Assembly: GCF_024343775.1 (NCBI RefSeq)
Contig: NZ_RJUF01000009.1
Span: forward strand, 1-64,000
Length of the DNA stretch: 64,000 nucleotides
Reading direction: 5' to 3'
DNA from: Lacihabitans soyangensis
GTDB lineage: Bacteria; Bacteroidota; Bacteroidia; Cytophagales; Spirosomataceae
Shown here: positions 1 to 9,173 of the stretch, piece after piece
Position numbering within the stretch: position 1 is the stretch's first letter
Layout of the letters: every line of letters starts with the position of its first letter
Translations under genes and position numbers: made by a program
Notes under the pieces: generated by a model
Databases searched by the model: none
Told to the model about the DNA's origin: nothing
Seen by the model: only the letters and a program-made list of their open reading frames with translations

Positions 1-543
<543 letters not shown>

Positions 544-584
544 ATTTTTATTTTCAGTCTTTCTCAATCACAATGTTTCATCGA

Positions 585-608
585 CTCCCTTCGGCTAAGC
601 TCAGGGAG
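585..608 (+). repeat. Hairpin in the 23S-5S spacer
   Basis: CTCCCT at 585-590 pairs with AGGGAG at 603-608 around a 12-base loop rich in CGGCTAAGCTC. It lies in the spacer between 23S and 5S. It could be a processing stem, or a copy of the short palindromic intergenic repeats common in Bacteroidota. The sequence does not decide between them. Confidence 0.4.
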
Positions 609-692
609 CAGCTCAGATACCGCAAGGTGGGAGTGAATAGATAAGCATTAATGTCAAAAGAATTTAGATGTCCAAAAGACAACCAGAAGATA

Positions 693-806
693 TTCATGGT
701 GTCAATAGGGCGGGTGAACACCTCTTCCCATTTCGAACAGAGCAGTTAAGCCCCGCACCGCCGATGGTACTTGGATCAAACCCGGGAGAGTAGGTAGATG
801 CCAGTT
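693..806 (+). rRNA. 5S ribosomal RNA
   Basis: A complete 5S gene about 150 bases after 23S. The landmarks are the CCCATTTCGAACAGAGCAGTT loop region around 727-747, the CGCCGATGGTACT segment and the 3' GGTAGATGCCAG. The 5' TGGTGTC at 697-703 pairs with GATGCCA at 798-804 to form helix I, which sets the gene ends to within a few bases. A terminator follows directly. Confidence 0.95.
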
Positions 807-820
807 TTTTATTATAATTA

Positions 821-855
821 AACCTCAACGCGTAAGTGTTGGGGTTTTTTTGTTT
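821..855 (+). terminator. Rho-independent terminator of the rRNA operon
   Basis: AACCTCAAC (821-829) pairs with GTTGGGGTT (838-846) with one G.U pair, followed by a run of T to about 851. It stands 15 bases after 5S and closes the rRNA operon. Confidence 0.85.
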
Positions 856-865
856 TATGCGTAAT

Positions 866-984
866 TGAACAGAGTCATTAAGTCGGAATGCCGCACCAAC
901 TTGGTAATTGGATCAAATGGTAGCGGCTAGTTCTGTGTAAGTAGCGGTTCGACGTTTCGATTGATCACTAGGTGTTCTCACCAG
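866..984 (+). pseudogene. Decayed second 5S rRNA copy
   Basis: Downstream of the rRNA terminator the sequence again resembles 5S: GAACAGAG, then TTAAGTC, GCCGCACC, a TTGGTAATTGGATCAAA segment matching the GGTACTTGGATCAAA of the intact gene, and a final ACCAGTTTTTT matching GCCAGTTTTTT. The 5' part before the GAACAGAG loop is missing or unrecognisable, and the middle differs strongly, so helix I cannot form. It reads as a degraded tandem copy. The rest of the gap to 1178 is AT-rich and shows no other gene. Confidence 0.65.
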
Positions 985-1178
985 TTTTTTGTTTAAAAAA
1001 TCGCATTGCGAAAGTTTGTTTTTTTTTAAAAGACTTCCGTAAATCCATATATAATGCAATTGTTATAGTGAAATGTTACATCAGGTTGTTTTTTAATTTA
1101 GATACTCCCTGTTATTTACTTCCGTATTTTAAGGTTATTTTTGTGTTTTAATTATGCTCTAATTTTCCTTGGATTTTA

Positions 1179-3470
1179 ATGACCGAAATCTCACCCATCG
1201 CCCAAAATGTCATCAATTTTGTTAATCAAACGCAAAAATCTATTTTTTTGACTGGAAAGGCGGGTACTGGTAAGACTACTTTGCTTAATTATATTGTTGG
1301 TTCTACTTATAAAAATACTGTAGTGGTAGCTCCTACGGGTATAGCTGCACTTAACGCCAAAGGGGTAACCATTCATAGTCTTTTCCAATTGCCTTTTGCG
1401 GGATTTATACCTGAGGAGATTGACCCTGAGCATTTTTCTGAATCGGTTAGATTCGAGACAAAACTATCGCTTACTCGGCATTTTAGGATGAGTACCGTTA
1501 AGCGGAATGTAATTCAGGAGTTACAGCTGTTAATCATCGACGAAGTAAGTATGCTGCGGCCTGATGTGTTGGATGCCATGGATTATATGCTGCAAAGAGT
1601 TCGTAGAAACAGACAGAGCTTTGGTGGAGTCCAGGTACTTTTTATCGGAGATTTGATGCAGCTTCCACCTGTTATCAAAAATGAAGAATGGGCGGTTTTA
1701 AAGAAGTATTATTCGGGCAAGTTTTTCTTTCACGCCCATGCTATTTTAAAAGATCCACCTATTTATGTGGAGTTGGACAAGATTTTTAGACAGCAGGATC
1801 CCGTTTTTATAGATATTTTGAACAACCTTCGAAATAACCAGATCACCCAAGAAGACCAGATAAAACTTAACGAAAACCTCAATCCTGAGTTTGTAGCTCC
1901 ACCTGATGGAGGTTTTATTACGCTTACTACACATAACCACAAAGCCGACGAAATCAACAAAAAGGCTTTAGAGGAATTAGATGGCAAAGCTTTGAAGTAT
2001 TTTGCCGAAATCACTGGAGAATTTCCTGATAGAATTTATCCTCTTGAAGAAAAACTCGAGCTCAAAAAAGGTGCTCAAGTGATGTTTGTGAAGAATGACT
2101 TGAGCATGGAGAAGAATTATTTCAACGGTAAAATGGGCTATATTTCTTCAATTTCTGAAAATGAAATTCACGTCAGATTTCCTCAAGAAAACAAAACGAT
2201 AGAAGTTGAAAAGTATGAATGGAAAAATATTAGATATTCTGTAAATGAGAATACAAAGGAAATAGAAGAAGAAACGCTAGGCACTTTTGTGCACTATCCT
2301 ATAAAGTTAGCTTGGGCCATTACGGTTCACAAGAGTCAGGGATTAACATTTGATAAGGCCATTTTGGATGTGTCACAAGTGTTTGTGCCTGGGCAATTGT
2401 ATGTGGCTCTTTCACGATTGAGAACTTTGGAAGGGATGGTTTTGACAGAACCGATTCGTTTGAATGGCATACAGTCAAGTTATGATGTAATTCAGTATGC
2501 CAATAATAAAGCAGATGCAGAGCAAATAGCAGAATCTTTGGCACAAGAGAAGTTGGTTTATGTAAAAGATTATGTTGTGCAAAGTTTCAATTGGACCAAT
2601 TTTGAGCAGGTTGTTAGAAACCATGTGGTGGGTTATCAGGATGAGTTAGACAAAACATCTAAGGCAAAAGAAATAGAATGGGCAAAGGCCTATTTGGCTA
2701 AACAAATGGAACTTTCGGCGTTGGCATCAAAATTTACCCAACAACTCAATTTTGCTTTTCAAAATCAAACTTTTGATTTTGCTTACATTAAACAGCGAGT
2801 TGATGCTGCCGTAATGTACTTTTTGCCGCTTTTGAAAGAGCATCACATGACTTTGCTTTTGAGGATTCAATTGGTAAAAAGATTGAAGCGTTCGAAATCC
2901 TATTTTGAGGAATTGATGGAAATGGACAGCTATCTGACTTCTCTGATTTTGCAAATTTTCAAAGTTGAGCGGTTTGTTGAATGTATTTTTAGGCAAATAG
3001 AAGTTACGAAAGAAAATCTCATAACGGAGAGTCAAAAAAGCTACAAACGGGAAATGCTGGATAATTCTTTGGCTAAATTTTTGGAAGAAAGTGAAAGTCT
3101 ATTAAAAGAATTGGATGATGTTTCTTATTATGAAGTTCCAAAACCCAAGAAGAAACTCAATCAAAGGCCAACCACAGAGGAGACTTTTGAGCTTTGGCAA
3201 AAGAAAATGACGATTGAAGAAATTGCCAAAAAAAGAGTACTTTCGTTAGGTACTATTTATACCCATTTTGCAAAATTAGTTGAGCAAAAACGAATTGATA
3301 TCATAGATTTGATGAGTCCCGATAGAATTTTGGAGATAGGAACAGCCTTCGAAAGTTTTGATTCCAATACTCCGTTGGGGGAAATCAAGGCTGTTTTGGA
3401 CGACAGCATCACTTGGGAGGAATTACGTATTTACAAGGCAAGTTTAGTAGCGAAGAATTATTTAAACTGA
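1179..3470 (+). CDS. PIF1-like superfamily 1 helicase with C-terminal HTH domain
   Basis: An ATP-driven DNA helicase of the PIF1/RecD-like superfamily 1 group, 763 residues, cytoplasmic. Walker A GKAGTGKTT lies at residues 26-34, the Walker B DEVSM at 121-125, a GDLMQLPPV motif near 157, and the motif V/VI region with TVHKSQGLTFD near 382-392. The last ~100 residues contain a helix-turn-helix of the type found at the end of RecQ-like helicases (around 670-715, ELWQKKMTIEEIAKKR followed by a T-I-Y-T-H recognition segment). The middle (about 490-660) is helical and not recognised. This architecture is common in Bacteroidota. It probably acts in genome maintenance, but the substrate cannot be told from sequence. 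It stands alone, after the rRNA operon, with an ATG start in an AT-rich leader. Confidence 0.88.
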   Translation: MTEISPIAQNVINFVNQTQKSIFLTGKAGTGKTTLLNYIVGSTYKNTVVVAPTGIAALNAKGVTIHSLFQLPFAGFIPEEIDPEHFSESVRFETKLSLTRHFRMSTVKRNVIQELQLLIIDEVSMLRPDVLDAMDYMLQRVRRNRQSFGGVQVLFIGDLMQLPPVIKNEEWAVLKKYYSGKFFFHAHAILKDPPIYVELDKIFRQQDPVFIDILNNLRNNQITQEDQIKLNENLNPEFVAPPDGGFITLTTHNHKADEINKKALEELDGKALKYFAEITGEFPDRIYPLEEKLELKKGAQVMFVKNDLSMEKNYFNGKMGYISSISENEIHVRFPQENKTIEVEKYEWKNIRYSVNENTKEIEEETLGTFVHYPIKLAWAITVHKSQGLTFDKAILDVSQVFVPGQLYVALSRLRTLEGMVLTEPIRLNGIQSSYDVIQYANNKADAEQIAESLAQEKLVYVKDYVVQSFNWTNFEQVVRNHVVGYQDELDKTSKAKEIEWAKAYLAKQMELSALASKFTQQLNFAFQNQTFDFAYIKQRVDAAVMYFLPLLKEHHMTLLLRIQLVKRLKRSKSYFEELMEMDSYLTSLILQIFKVERFVECIFRQIEVTKENLITESQKSYKREMLDNSLAKFLEESESLLKELDDVSYYEVPKPKKKLNQRPTTEETFELWQKKMTIEEIAKKRVLSLGTIYTHFAKLVEQKRIDIIDLMSPDRILEIGTAFESFDSNTPLGEIKAVLDDSITWEELRIYKASLVAKNYLN

Positions 3471-3537
3471 TTAGTTTTCAATATGATTCGTTTTGTCAAA
3501 ATGTATTTGTAAGTTTAAATATTCAACCTTTATAAAA

Positions 3538-4629
3538 ATGAAAAAAATAAGATTTACCCTTCTATTATCTTTTGCTTTTTCTATTGTTTTCGCCCAAAAA
3601 CCAGTAAGAATGGGAATTGTTGGCATGACACACGACCATGTCTGGCAAATTTTGAACACTCCAAAACATGAAGGAATGGAGTTGGTAGGTTTTGCAGAAC
3701 CCAACAAAGAATTGGCTCTGAAGTACCTCAAAAGAGCCAATTTGCCCGAAAGTCTTTGGTTTTCTTCTTTGGAGGAAATGGTTGAAAAAGCCAAACCTGA
3801 GGCCGTTTGTGATTTTAGAAGTACTATTGAACATCTAGAAACAGTGCAAAAATGTGCACCTTTGAAAATTCACGTGATGGTCGAAAAACCGCTGGCGGTG
3901 AATCTGAAAGCAGCAAAGGAAATGGAATCGTTAGCCAAAAAGTATGGAATAAATATCATTACCAATTACGAAACAACTTGGTACGCTAGCCACCACCAAG
4001 CTTTTGAAATGATAAATACAGAGGGTAAAATTGGCGAGATTCGGAAAGTGGTCATCATGGATGGGCATAGCGGACCAAAGGAGATAGGTTGCTCGAATGC
4101 TTTTTTGAGCTGGCTTACCGACCCTGTAAAAAACGGCGGTGGAGCCATCATGGATTTTGGATGTTATGGTGCTGACATTATGACTTGGTTGATGAAGGGA
4201 GAAAGGCCTATTTCGGTTTCGGCCACTGCCCAAACTAATAAACCCTCGGTATATCCTAAAGTAGATGACGAAGCCACCATAGTGGTGCAATATCCCCGAG
4301 CTCAAGGGATTTTTCAGGCATCTTGGAACTGGCCTTTTGACAGAAAAGATACAGAGATATATGGTCAAAAGGGTTATATTTTTGCCAATCGAGAACCTCA
4401 AATGCGGGTGAGAATGGGTGAAAGAAATGCTCCGAAAGAATGGACAATTGATGCAAAACCTTTGTCTAATCCTATGAATGACGCTTTTAGTTATTTTGCG
4501 GCAGTGGTGCGAGGAGAAATAAATCCTGAGAACGATTTAGGCTCTTTGAAAATCAACATGATGGCTATGGAAATTCTGGATGCTGCCGTGAAGTCTTCAA
4601 AAACGGGGAAAGTGGTAAATTTGAGGTAG
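3538..4629 (+). CDS. Exported Gfo/Idh/MocA-family oxidoreductase
   Basis: A 363-residue NAD(P)-dependent oxidoreductase-like protein. Residues 1-20 form a signal peptide ending in VFAQ, so the protein is exported, as are many members in Bacteroidota. The N-terminal Rossmann part starts with GIVGMTHDHVW (26-36) and reaches the family EKPLAV motif at 116-121, whose lysine is catalytic in sugar dehydrogenases of this family. The C-terminal part (about 130-363) is the alpha/beta substrate-binding domain, with GGGAIMDFGCYGAD around 197-210. The ATG at 3538 is chosen because it starts the signal peptide; an in-frame upstream extension to 3493 would bury it. The likely substrate is a sugar or cyclitol derivative, which is inference. 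No partner gene is adjacent. Confidence 0.85.
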   Translation: MKKIRFTLLLSFAFSIVFAQKPVRMGIVGMTHDHVWQILNTPKHEGMELVGFAEPNKELALKYLKRANLPESLWFSSLEEMVEKAKPEAVCDFRSTIEHLETVQKCAPLKIHVMVEKPLAVNLKAAKEMESLAKKYGINIITNYETTWYASHHQAFEMINTEGKIGEIRKVVIMDGHSGPKEIGCSNAFLSWLTDPVKNGGGAIMDFGCYGADIMTWLMKGERPISVSATAQTNKPSVYPKVDDEATIVVQYPRAQGIFQASWNWPFDRKDTEIYGQKGYIFANREPQMRVRMGERNAPKEWTIDAKPLSNPMNDAFSYFAAVVRGEINPENDLGSLKINMMAMEILDAAVKSSKTGKVVNLR

Positions 4630-4695
4630 TGAGTTTTTTACAAAACACTAAATGGCCATTTTTGTCGTTTAAAAACCATTACTCATGACCATTTT

Positions 4696-7152
4696 TTGAA
4701 GAAACTATCCCTTTTAGCATTTTTATTTTTTCCGTTTGTCTGCCTGAGTCAAGATTTCTACTTCCTGCGTGGTTATGTGATGACCGAAACCAATGAACCT
4801 ATTTTAGGAGCAACAATCAGGTCTATAAACTCAAATGTTGGTACCAATTCCGACGAATTCGGAAAATATGAAATCAAGCTTTTGGAAGGTTTAAATCGAA
4901 TTTCGGTTTCATCAACGGGATATCAAACCGAGATTTTTGAAGTGGTTTTGGAGAAAGACTTGGTAAAGAATATTTTTCTAAAAATTGACCAAAAGCAACT
5001 GGATGAGTTAGTGGTGAAAGTCAAAAAGAAGGATTATTCTTATGAAGTGATAAAGCACTTGATAGATAACAAGACAAATGTGTTGAACCAATATCAGAAT
5101 TTTCAGAGCAAAGTTTACATAAAAGCTGTTGAGAAAGTAGACAGAAAGCCCGTAAAAAAGAAGGAAAATGATGAGAATGATCAACTTTCTGACGTTTTAG
5201 ATAAAAAACCAATAATTAAGGATTCGATTCCAAATTTGAACATTTTCGAGTGCTCACTTCTGCGGCATCAAAATGTCATCGGACAGCAAAAGGAAGAAAA
5301 AGAAGCGGTAAAAAGGATTGGAGATCAGAGTACACTTTTTTATAAGTCCGTGACGGATGGAGAATTTGATTTGTATAAAAATCATCAAAAAATAGCTAAA
5401 ATTGGAGACAATGATATCGTTTCGTTTCTGAGCGATTTGACTTTTCTCAATTATAAATTCCAACTTTTGAAGTATTATTTCGAAGAAAATCAAAAGGTTT
5501 ATCAAATAAAAGTTACTCCAAGATCTTTGGGAAATGCACTCTATGAAGGCACAATTGAGGTGATTGAAGACGAATGGGTGCTCAGAAATGTGGATTTGCA
5601 ATTGACCAAAAGGGCCTTGCTTCGATATGATGAATTTAGTTTTAAGCAAGAATTTGAGAAAATAGAAAGCCGTTGGATGCCAGTAAAAACGACTTACGAA
5701 TGGACATTAAAAGAAGGTTCATCCAAGAAAAGCGGTAAGACCGAAGTTTTACAATCAGACTTCAAATTTGACTTAGTGTTGCCAAAGCGATTCTTCGGTG
5801 CTGAAGTGGGTGTAACTACCGAAAATGCCTACAAACGAGATTCTACTTATTGGGAGAGTATTCGTCCCCAACCATTGAGCAAAGACGAGCAAAAAGTGGT
5901 CAAAGAAAAAGAACGACTGGAAATTTTGATGAACTCAAAAGTCTATCTAGATTCAATTGATAAGATTTACAACAAAATTACTGTTCCGAAAATCATTTAT
6001 TCAGGTATAGGACATATCAATAGAGCCAAAAAGCAGACATGGTTTTTTGATCCGGCACTTGGTTTTCTTGATCCCTTGGCCATCGGGGGTTGGCGTGTTA
6101 GATACGGCGTGGCGTATTATAAACGTTACGAAAATCGGAAACAATTCTCTACGAATACTAACCTCACCTACGGTTTCAGGAATCAAGATTTGAAGGGCCA
6201 GATAAACTTCAACTATTTCTATAATCCTATTCGAAATTCAAGTGTAAATCTTCGTGTAGGTTCGGGTTTTAATGTGATAAATGGTTCTGCAACCATCAGT
6301 GATATTGCCCGTAGAAGCAATTTTTATCAGAATCGGTTCATAGACATAAGGCACAGAACGGAAGTCTTTAATGGATTTTATCTGAACTCCAATCTTTTGT
6401 ATGAAAGTCGTAGCGATCTCTCGAATTATAAATTTGCGGCATTTGGCGATAAAATTTTTACCAATAACACGCTTCAGACTTTCCCAACCACGCACGTTTA
6501 CAAAACTAATTTTGGGATAGAATACACGCCAAGGCAGTTATTTCTTCGTGAACCCAACCAAAAGCAAATTTTGGGCTCCAAATTTCCTACTTTTAGTTTT
6601 AATTTTGAAAAGGCCTGGCCCATGTCTGGTAAAATTACCAGCAATTACACACAAATTGCAGGTGCTGTTCATCAGACATTTAATATTGGTACAATTGGCA
6701 CTTCGGAATATAGAATAAATGTTGGGAAGTTTCTAGACACCACACGTATGGCCGTGATGGACTACCGTTATCAGCGGGGTGGCGATAGATACTTTTTCTC
6801 GCCTGCCATGTACACTTATCAACTTATTCCAAAGACATTTCCCACTTTTGATTGGTATTTTGAGTCACACTACGTGCATCAATTCAATGGTTTTTTTACT
6901 TCGAAAGTACCGCTTTTGAACAAAACGGGTATCAGGGAAATGGCTGGAGCAGGCTTTTTGTATGTTCCTGAAAGAAAATATCAGTATTCCGAAGTTTATT
7001 TTGGGTTTAATAGAATTTTTAAAATCGGCCGTGAACGCATCCGTTTGGGCTCATACTACGTTATTGGTCAATCTAACGATTTCGGGATTCGAAATGGTAT
7101 TAAATTTTCAATTGAGCCATATAACCAAAACCGCAATACTTGGAGTTTTTGA
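4696..7152 (+). CDS. DUF5686 outer-membrane protein with carboxypeptidase-like N-terminal domain
   Basis: An 818-residue protein with a signal peptide (1-18, ending CLSQ), a carboxypeptidase-regulatory-like beta-sandwich at about 24-105 (GYVMTETNEPILGATIRS, later GYQTE), and a long DUF5686 region ending in alternating aromatic beta-strands that should form a C-terminal outer-membrane barrel. The function of DUF5686 proteins is not known; they sit in the outer membrane of Bacteroidota. The start is a TTG at 4696: the nearest upstream ATG (4685) runs into a stop after four codons, and any later ATG would remove the signal peptide. It is monocistronic, followed by a long intergenic gap. Confidence 0.85.
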   Translation: MKKLSLLAFLFFPFVCLSQDFYFLRGYVMTETNEPILGATIRSINSNVGTNSDEFGKYEIKLLEGLNRISVSSTGYQTEIFEVVLEKDLVKNIFLKIDQKQLDELVVKVKKKDYSYEVIKHLIDNKTNVLNQYQNFQSKVYIKAVEKVDRKPVKKKENDENDQLSDVLDKKPIIKDSIPNLNIFECSLLRHQNVIGQQKEEKEAVKRIGDQSTLFYKSVTDGEFDLYKNHQKIAKIGDNDIVSFLSDLTFLNYKFQLLKYYFEENQKVYQIKVTPRSLGNALYEGTIEVIEDEWVLRNVDLQLTKRALLRYDEFSFKQEFEKIESRWMPVKTTYEWTLKEGSSKKSGKTEVLQSDFKFDLVLPKRFFGAEVGVTTENAYKRDSTYWESIRPQPLSKDEQKVVKEKERLEILMNSKVYLDSIDKIYNKITVPKIIYSGIGHINRAKKQTWFFDPALGFLDPLAIGGWRVRYGVAYYKRYENRKQFSTNTNLTYGFRNQDLKGQINFNYFYNPIRNSSVNLRVGSGFNVINGSATISDIARRSNFYQNRFIDIRHRTEVFNGFYLNSNLLYESRSDLSNYKFAAFGDKIFTNNTLQTFPTTHVYKTNFGIEYTPRQLFLREPNQKQILGSKFPTFSFNFEKAWPMSGKITSNYTQIAGAVHQTFNIGTIGTSEYRINVGKFLDTTRMAVMDYRYQRGGDRYFFSPAMYTYQLIPKTFPTFDWYFESHYVHQFNGFFTSKVPLLNKTGIREMAGAGFLYVPERKYQYSEVYFGFNRIFKIGRERIRLGSYYVIGQSNDFGIRNGIKFSIEPYNQNRNTWSF

Positions 7153-7469
7153 TTTAGGTGATTTTTGCACAAGCCTTTGAGTTAAAATTTATCAACCCCT
7201 TAATTTTTACAGAAAATTACTTAGTTAGATCCAACTTATCTTCTTTCATATTCGATTGTTAATTAGATTTTGATGCTACCATAATTTAAAATTTATTTCC
7301 TAATCTTCAAGTCAAAGAATAAAGCGTATAGGCCTATTAAATAGAGGGTTGAATGAAAAAGAATATTTTTCAAACATCCATATTTATAGTACTATATTAA
7401 TATTTTCTAAAAATATTTAGGGATTTTGCGTGCTTAAATGTCTATATTGATAAGCCCTAAAATATATAA
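7153..7469. other. Intergenic region without a visible gene
   Basis: 317 AT-rich bases between the DUF5686 gene and the sigma factor gene. No open frame, RNA gene, strong hairpin or complete promoter pair was found. It presumably holds the sigma factor promoter. Confidence 0.6.
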
Positions 7470-8027
7470 ATGACAAGAGTACATTCAAACGATTCCTTTT
7501 TGTTAGAAAGACTTCGAAAAAATGACCAGAAGGCTTTTGAAGAAATATATGATCAATACTGGAGAAAATTATTCAGTGTGGCCTATAATATATTAGGAGA
7601 CAAAGAAGAATCTGAAGAATTAGTTCAGGATATATTCGAAAACCTTTGGAAAAAGCGAAATGAAAATCAAATTGAGCACCTAGGAGTGTATTTGGTTGTT
7701 AGTGCAAAACATAAAAGTTTAAATTTGATTAAGTCAAAAATAAACTTCAGTAATTTCCAAGAATATTTAATCTATCATGAAATTCAACAAAATCACTCAC
7801 CAGATTCTATTTTAAACTTTTCGGATTTGTCAAATGCAGTAGATAAGGCCCTGATGAATTTGCCAGAAAAATCTTGTGAGATTTTTAGGAAAAGTAGGTT
7901 CGAAAATATGCCAGTAAAGAAGATTGCTTCAGAGTATAATCTTTCTGAAAAGGCCGTGGAATACCACATAACCAAATCCTTGAAGGCCTTAAAAGAGGAA
8001 TTAAAGTATTATAATTCTCCAAACTAA
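7470..8027 (+). CDS. ECF RNA polymerase sigma factor (FecI/SusC-locus type)
   Basis: A 185-residue extracytoplasmic-function sigma-70 factor. Region 2 spans about residues 8-80 (FEEIYDQYWRKLF, then EELVQDIFENLWKKR) and region 4 about 125-175, with the recognition segment MPVKKIASEYNLSEKAVEYHITKSL read over two neighbouring stretches. The length fits the Bacteroidota family that works with a FecR-type anti-sigma factor and a TonB-dependent receptor. That arrangement is exactly what follows: the anti-sigma gene starts 15 bases downstream and the receptor after that. It should direct RNA polymerase to the receptor promoter when the receptor binds its ligand; this comes from family knowledge, not from this sequence. 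Confidence 0.93.
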   Translation: MTRVHSNDSFLLERLRKNDQKAFEEIYDQYWRKLFSVAYNILGDKEESEELVQDIFENLWKKRNENQIEHLGVYLVVSAKHKSLNLIKSKINFSNFQEYLIYHEIQQNHSPDSILNFSDLSNAVDKALMNLPEKSCEIFRKSRFENMPVKKIASEYNLSEKAVEYHITKSLKALKEELKYYNSPN

Positions 8028-8042
8028 TTAAGAATTTAAACG

Positions 8043-9026
8043 ATGAATCAATTCGAATTCGACCAATTATTACAAAAATACCTTTCAGGGACTTGTAATG
8101 AAGAGGAAAAGATACTAATAATGTCATGGTATCAGAATCAAGGATATGAGCTAAACGGGATTCCAGAAAGCGAATTAAGCCAGATAAGAAAGGATATTTG
8201 GTCAAAATTAACAATCAACAAAGTAAAAGATAGGTCGCTATATTTTTGGGCAAAAAGAGGAATTGCTGCCTCAATTGCAATTTTAGTTCTTTGTTTTTCA
8301 TATGTCTATACTACCAGAAAGGCTGAGTTGTCTTATACTAATAATTCTGACGGTGTTGAAATGACAAACAATTCTTCTGAAACTAAGCAAATAATTTTAG
8401 AGGACGGAAGCGTGATAGATTTGGCCAGTAAAAGCTCAATTAGCTATAAAGAATCATTTGGTAAGGTTTCCAGAGAGGTCTTCTTAAAAGGAGAGGCATT
8501 TTTTAATGTAAAGAAAAATCCAGAAAAGCCCTTTATTGTACATTCAGGGGAGCTAGTAACTCAGGTTTTGGGTACAAGTTTCAGAATTAAACCAAATAGC
8601 ATTAATGGGAATATTGAGGTCTCAGTTAATACAGGAAGGGTTTCGATATACGAGAATAAAGAATTTGAAAAAAATAAGAAAAATGGCATTGTACTTACTC
8701 CAAATCAAAAAATAATTTTCAATACAAATACCAAGGAAATTACTCCAAGTATTGTTGATCAACCTCAAATTTTGAAAGGGCAAAATTCAAAAACTGAGTT
8801 TGTTTTTGAAAATGAAACTATTGAAAAAATAGTTAAAAAATTAAGTGAATCCTTCGGTATAGAAATAATAATTGTAAACGAAGAAATTAACCGATGTGTA
8901 TTCACTGGGGATATTTCTGATATCAGCCTGATAACTCAAATAGAAATAATTTGTAAGGCACTTGGAGTAAACTATGAGCAAAGAGGTGCAGAGATATTTA
9001 TTTACGGAAAAGGATGCAATAATTAA
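8043..9026 (+). CDS. FecR-family anti-sigma factor with DUF4974 domain
   Basis: A 327-residue inner-membrane regulator. A short cytoplasmic N-terminal part (1-70) binds the sigma factor in this family, a single membrane helix sits at 71-90 (GIAASIAILVLCFSYVYT), a FecR domain at about 115-205 (IILEDGSVIDLASKSSI, later GTSFRI) and a DUF4974 domain at about 255-325 that resembles an STN fold. The periplasmic part is expected to contact the STN domain of the TonB-dependent receptor encoded next. It forms a two-gene unit with the sigma factor (15-base gap). A hairpin at 9068-9101 separates it from the receptor. Confidence 0.92.
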   Translation: MNQFEFDQLLQKYLSGTCNEEEKILIMSWYQNQGYELNGIPESELSQIRKDIWSKLTINKVKDRSLYFWAKRGIAASIAILVLCFSYVYTTRKAELSYTNNSDGVEMTNNSSETKQIILEDGSVIDLASKSSISYKESFGKVSREVFLKGEAFFNVKKNPEKPFIVHSGELVTQVLGTSFRIKPNSINGNIEVSVNTGRVSIYENKEFEKNKKNGIVLTPNQKIIFNTNTKEITPSIVDQPQILKGQNSKTEFVFENETIEKIVKKLSESFGIEIIIVNEEINRCVFTGDISDISLITQIEIICKALGVNYEQRGAEIFIYGKGCNN

Positions 9027-9067
9027 TTAATCTTTAAACATAACCTATGACATAAACCTAAACAAAG

Positions 9068-9101
9068 AAAACCGACTTTGAACGTATCCATTGTCGGTTT
9101 T
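9068..9101 (+). terminator. Hairpin after the sigma/anti-sigma pair
   Basis: AAAACCGAC (9068-9076) pairs perfectly with GTCGGTTTT (9093-9101) around a 16-base loop. It ends in T-rich sequence but has no long T run. It probably terminates or attenuates transcription from the sigma/anti-sigma genes before the receptor. Confidence 0.6.
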
Positions 9102-9102
9102 A

Positions 9103-9136
9103 ATTCCCAAAAAAGATTCGCAGTCAGATTGGGAAT
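9103..9136 (+). promoter_or_regulatory. Second hairpin in the receptor leader
   Basis: ATTCCCAA (9103-9110) pairs with TTGGGAAT (9129-9136), two bases after the preceding hairpin and 37 bases before the receptor start. It could take part in attenuation or mRNA stability. No known riboswitch motif was recognised. Confidence 0.4.
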
Positions 9137-9173
9137 GGCTTTTAATTTTTAACCTTAAAAACTTATTAAAACT

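Noticed and set aside
3931-4401. 156-codon frame on the minus strand
   Set aside because: It lies opposite the Gfo/Idh/MocA-type gene and shows no coding signature of its own.
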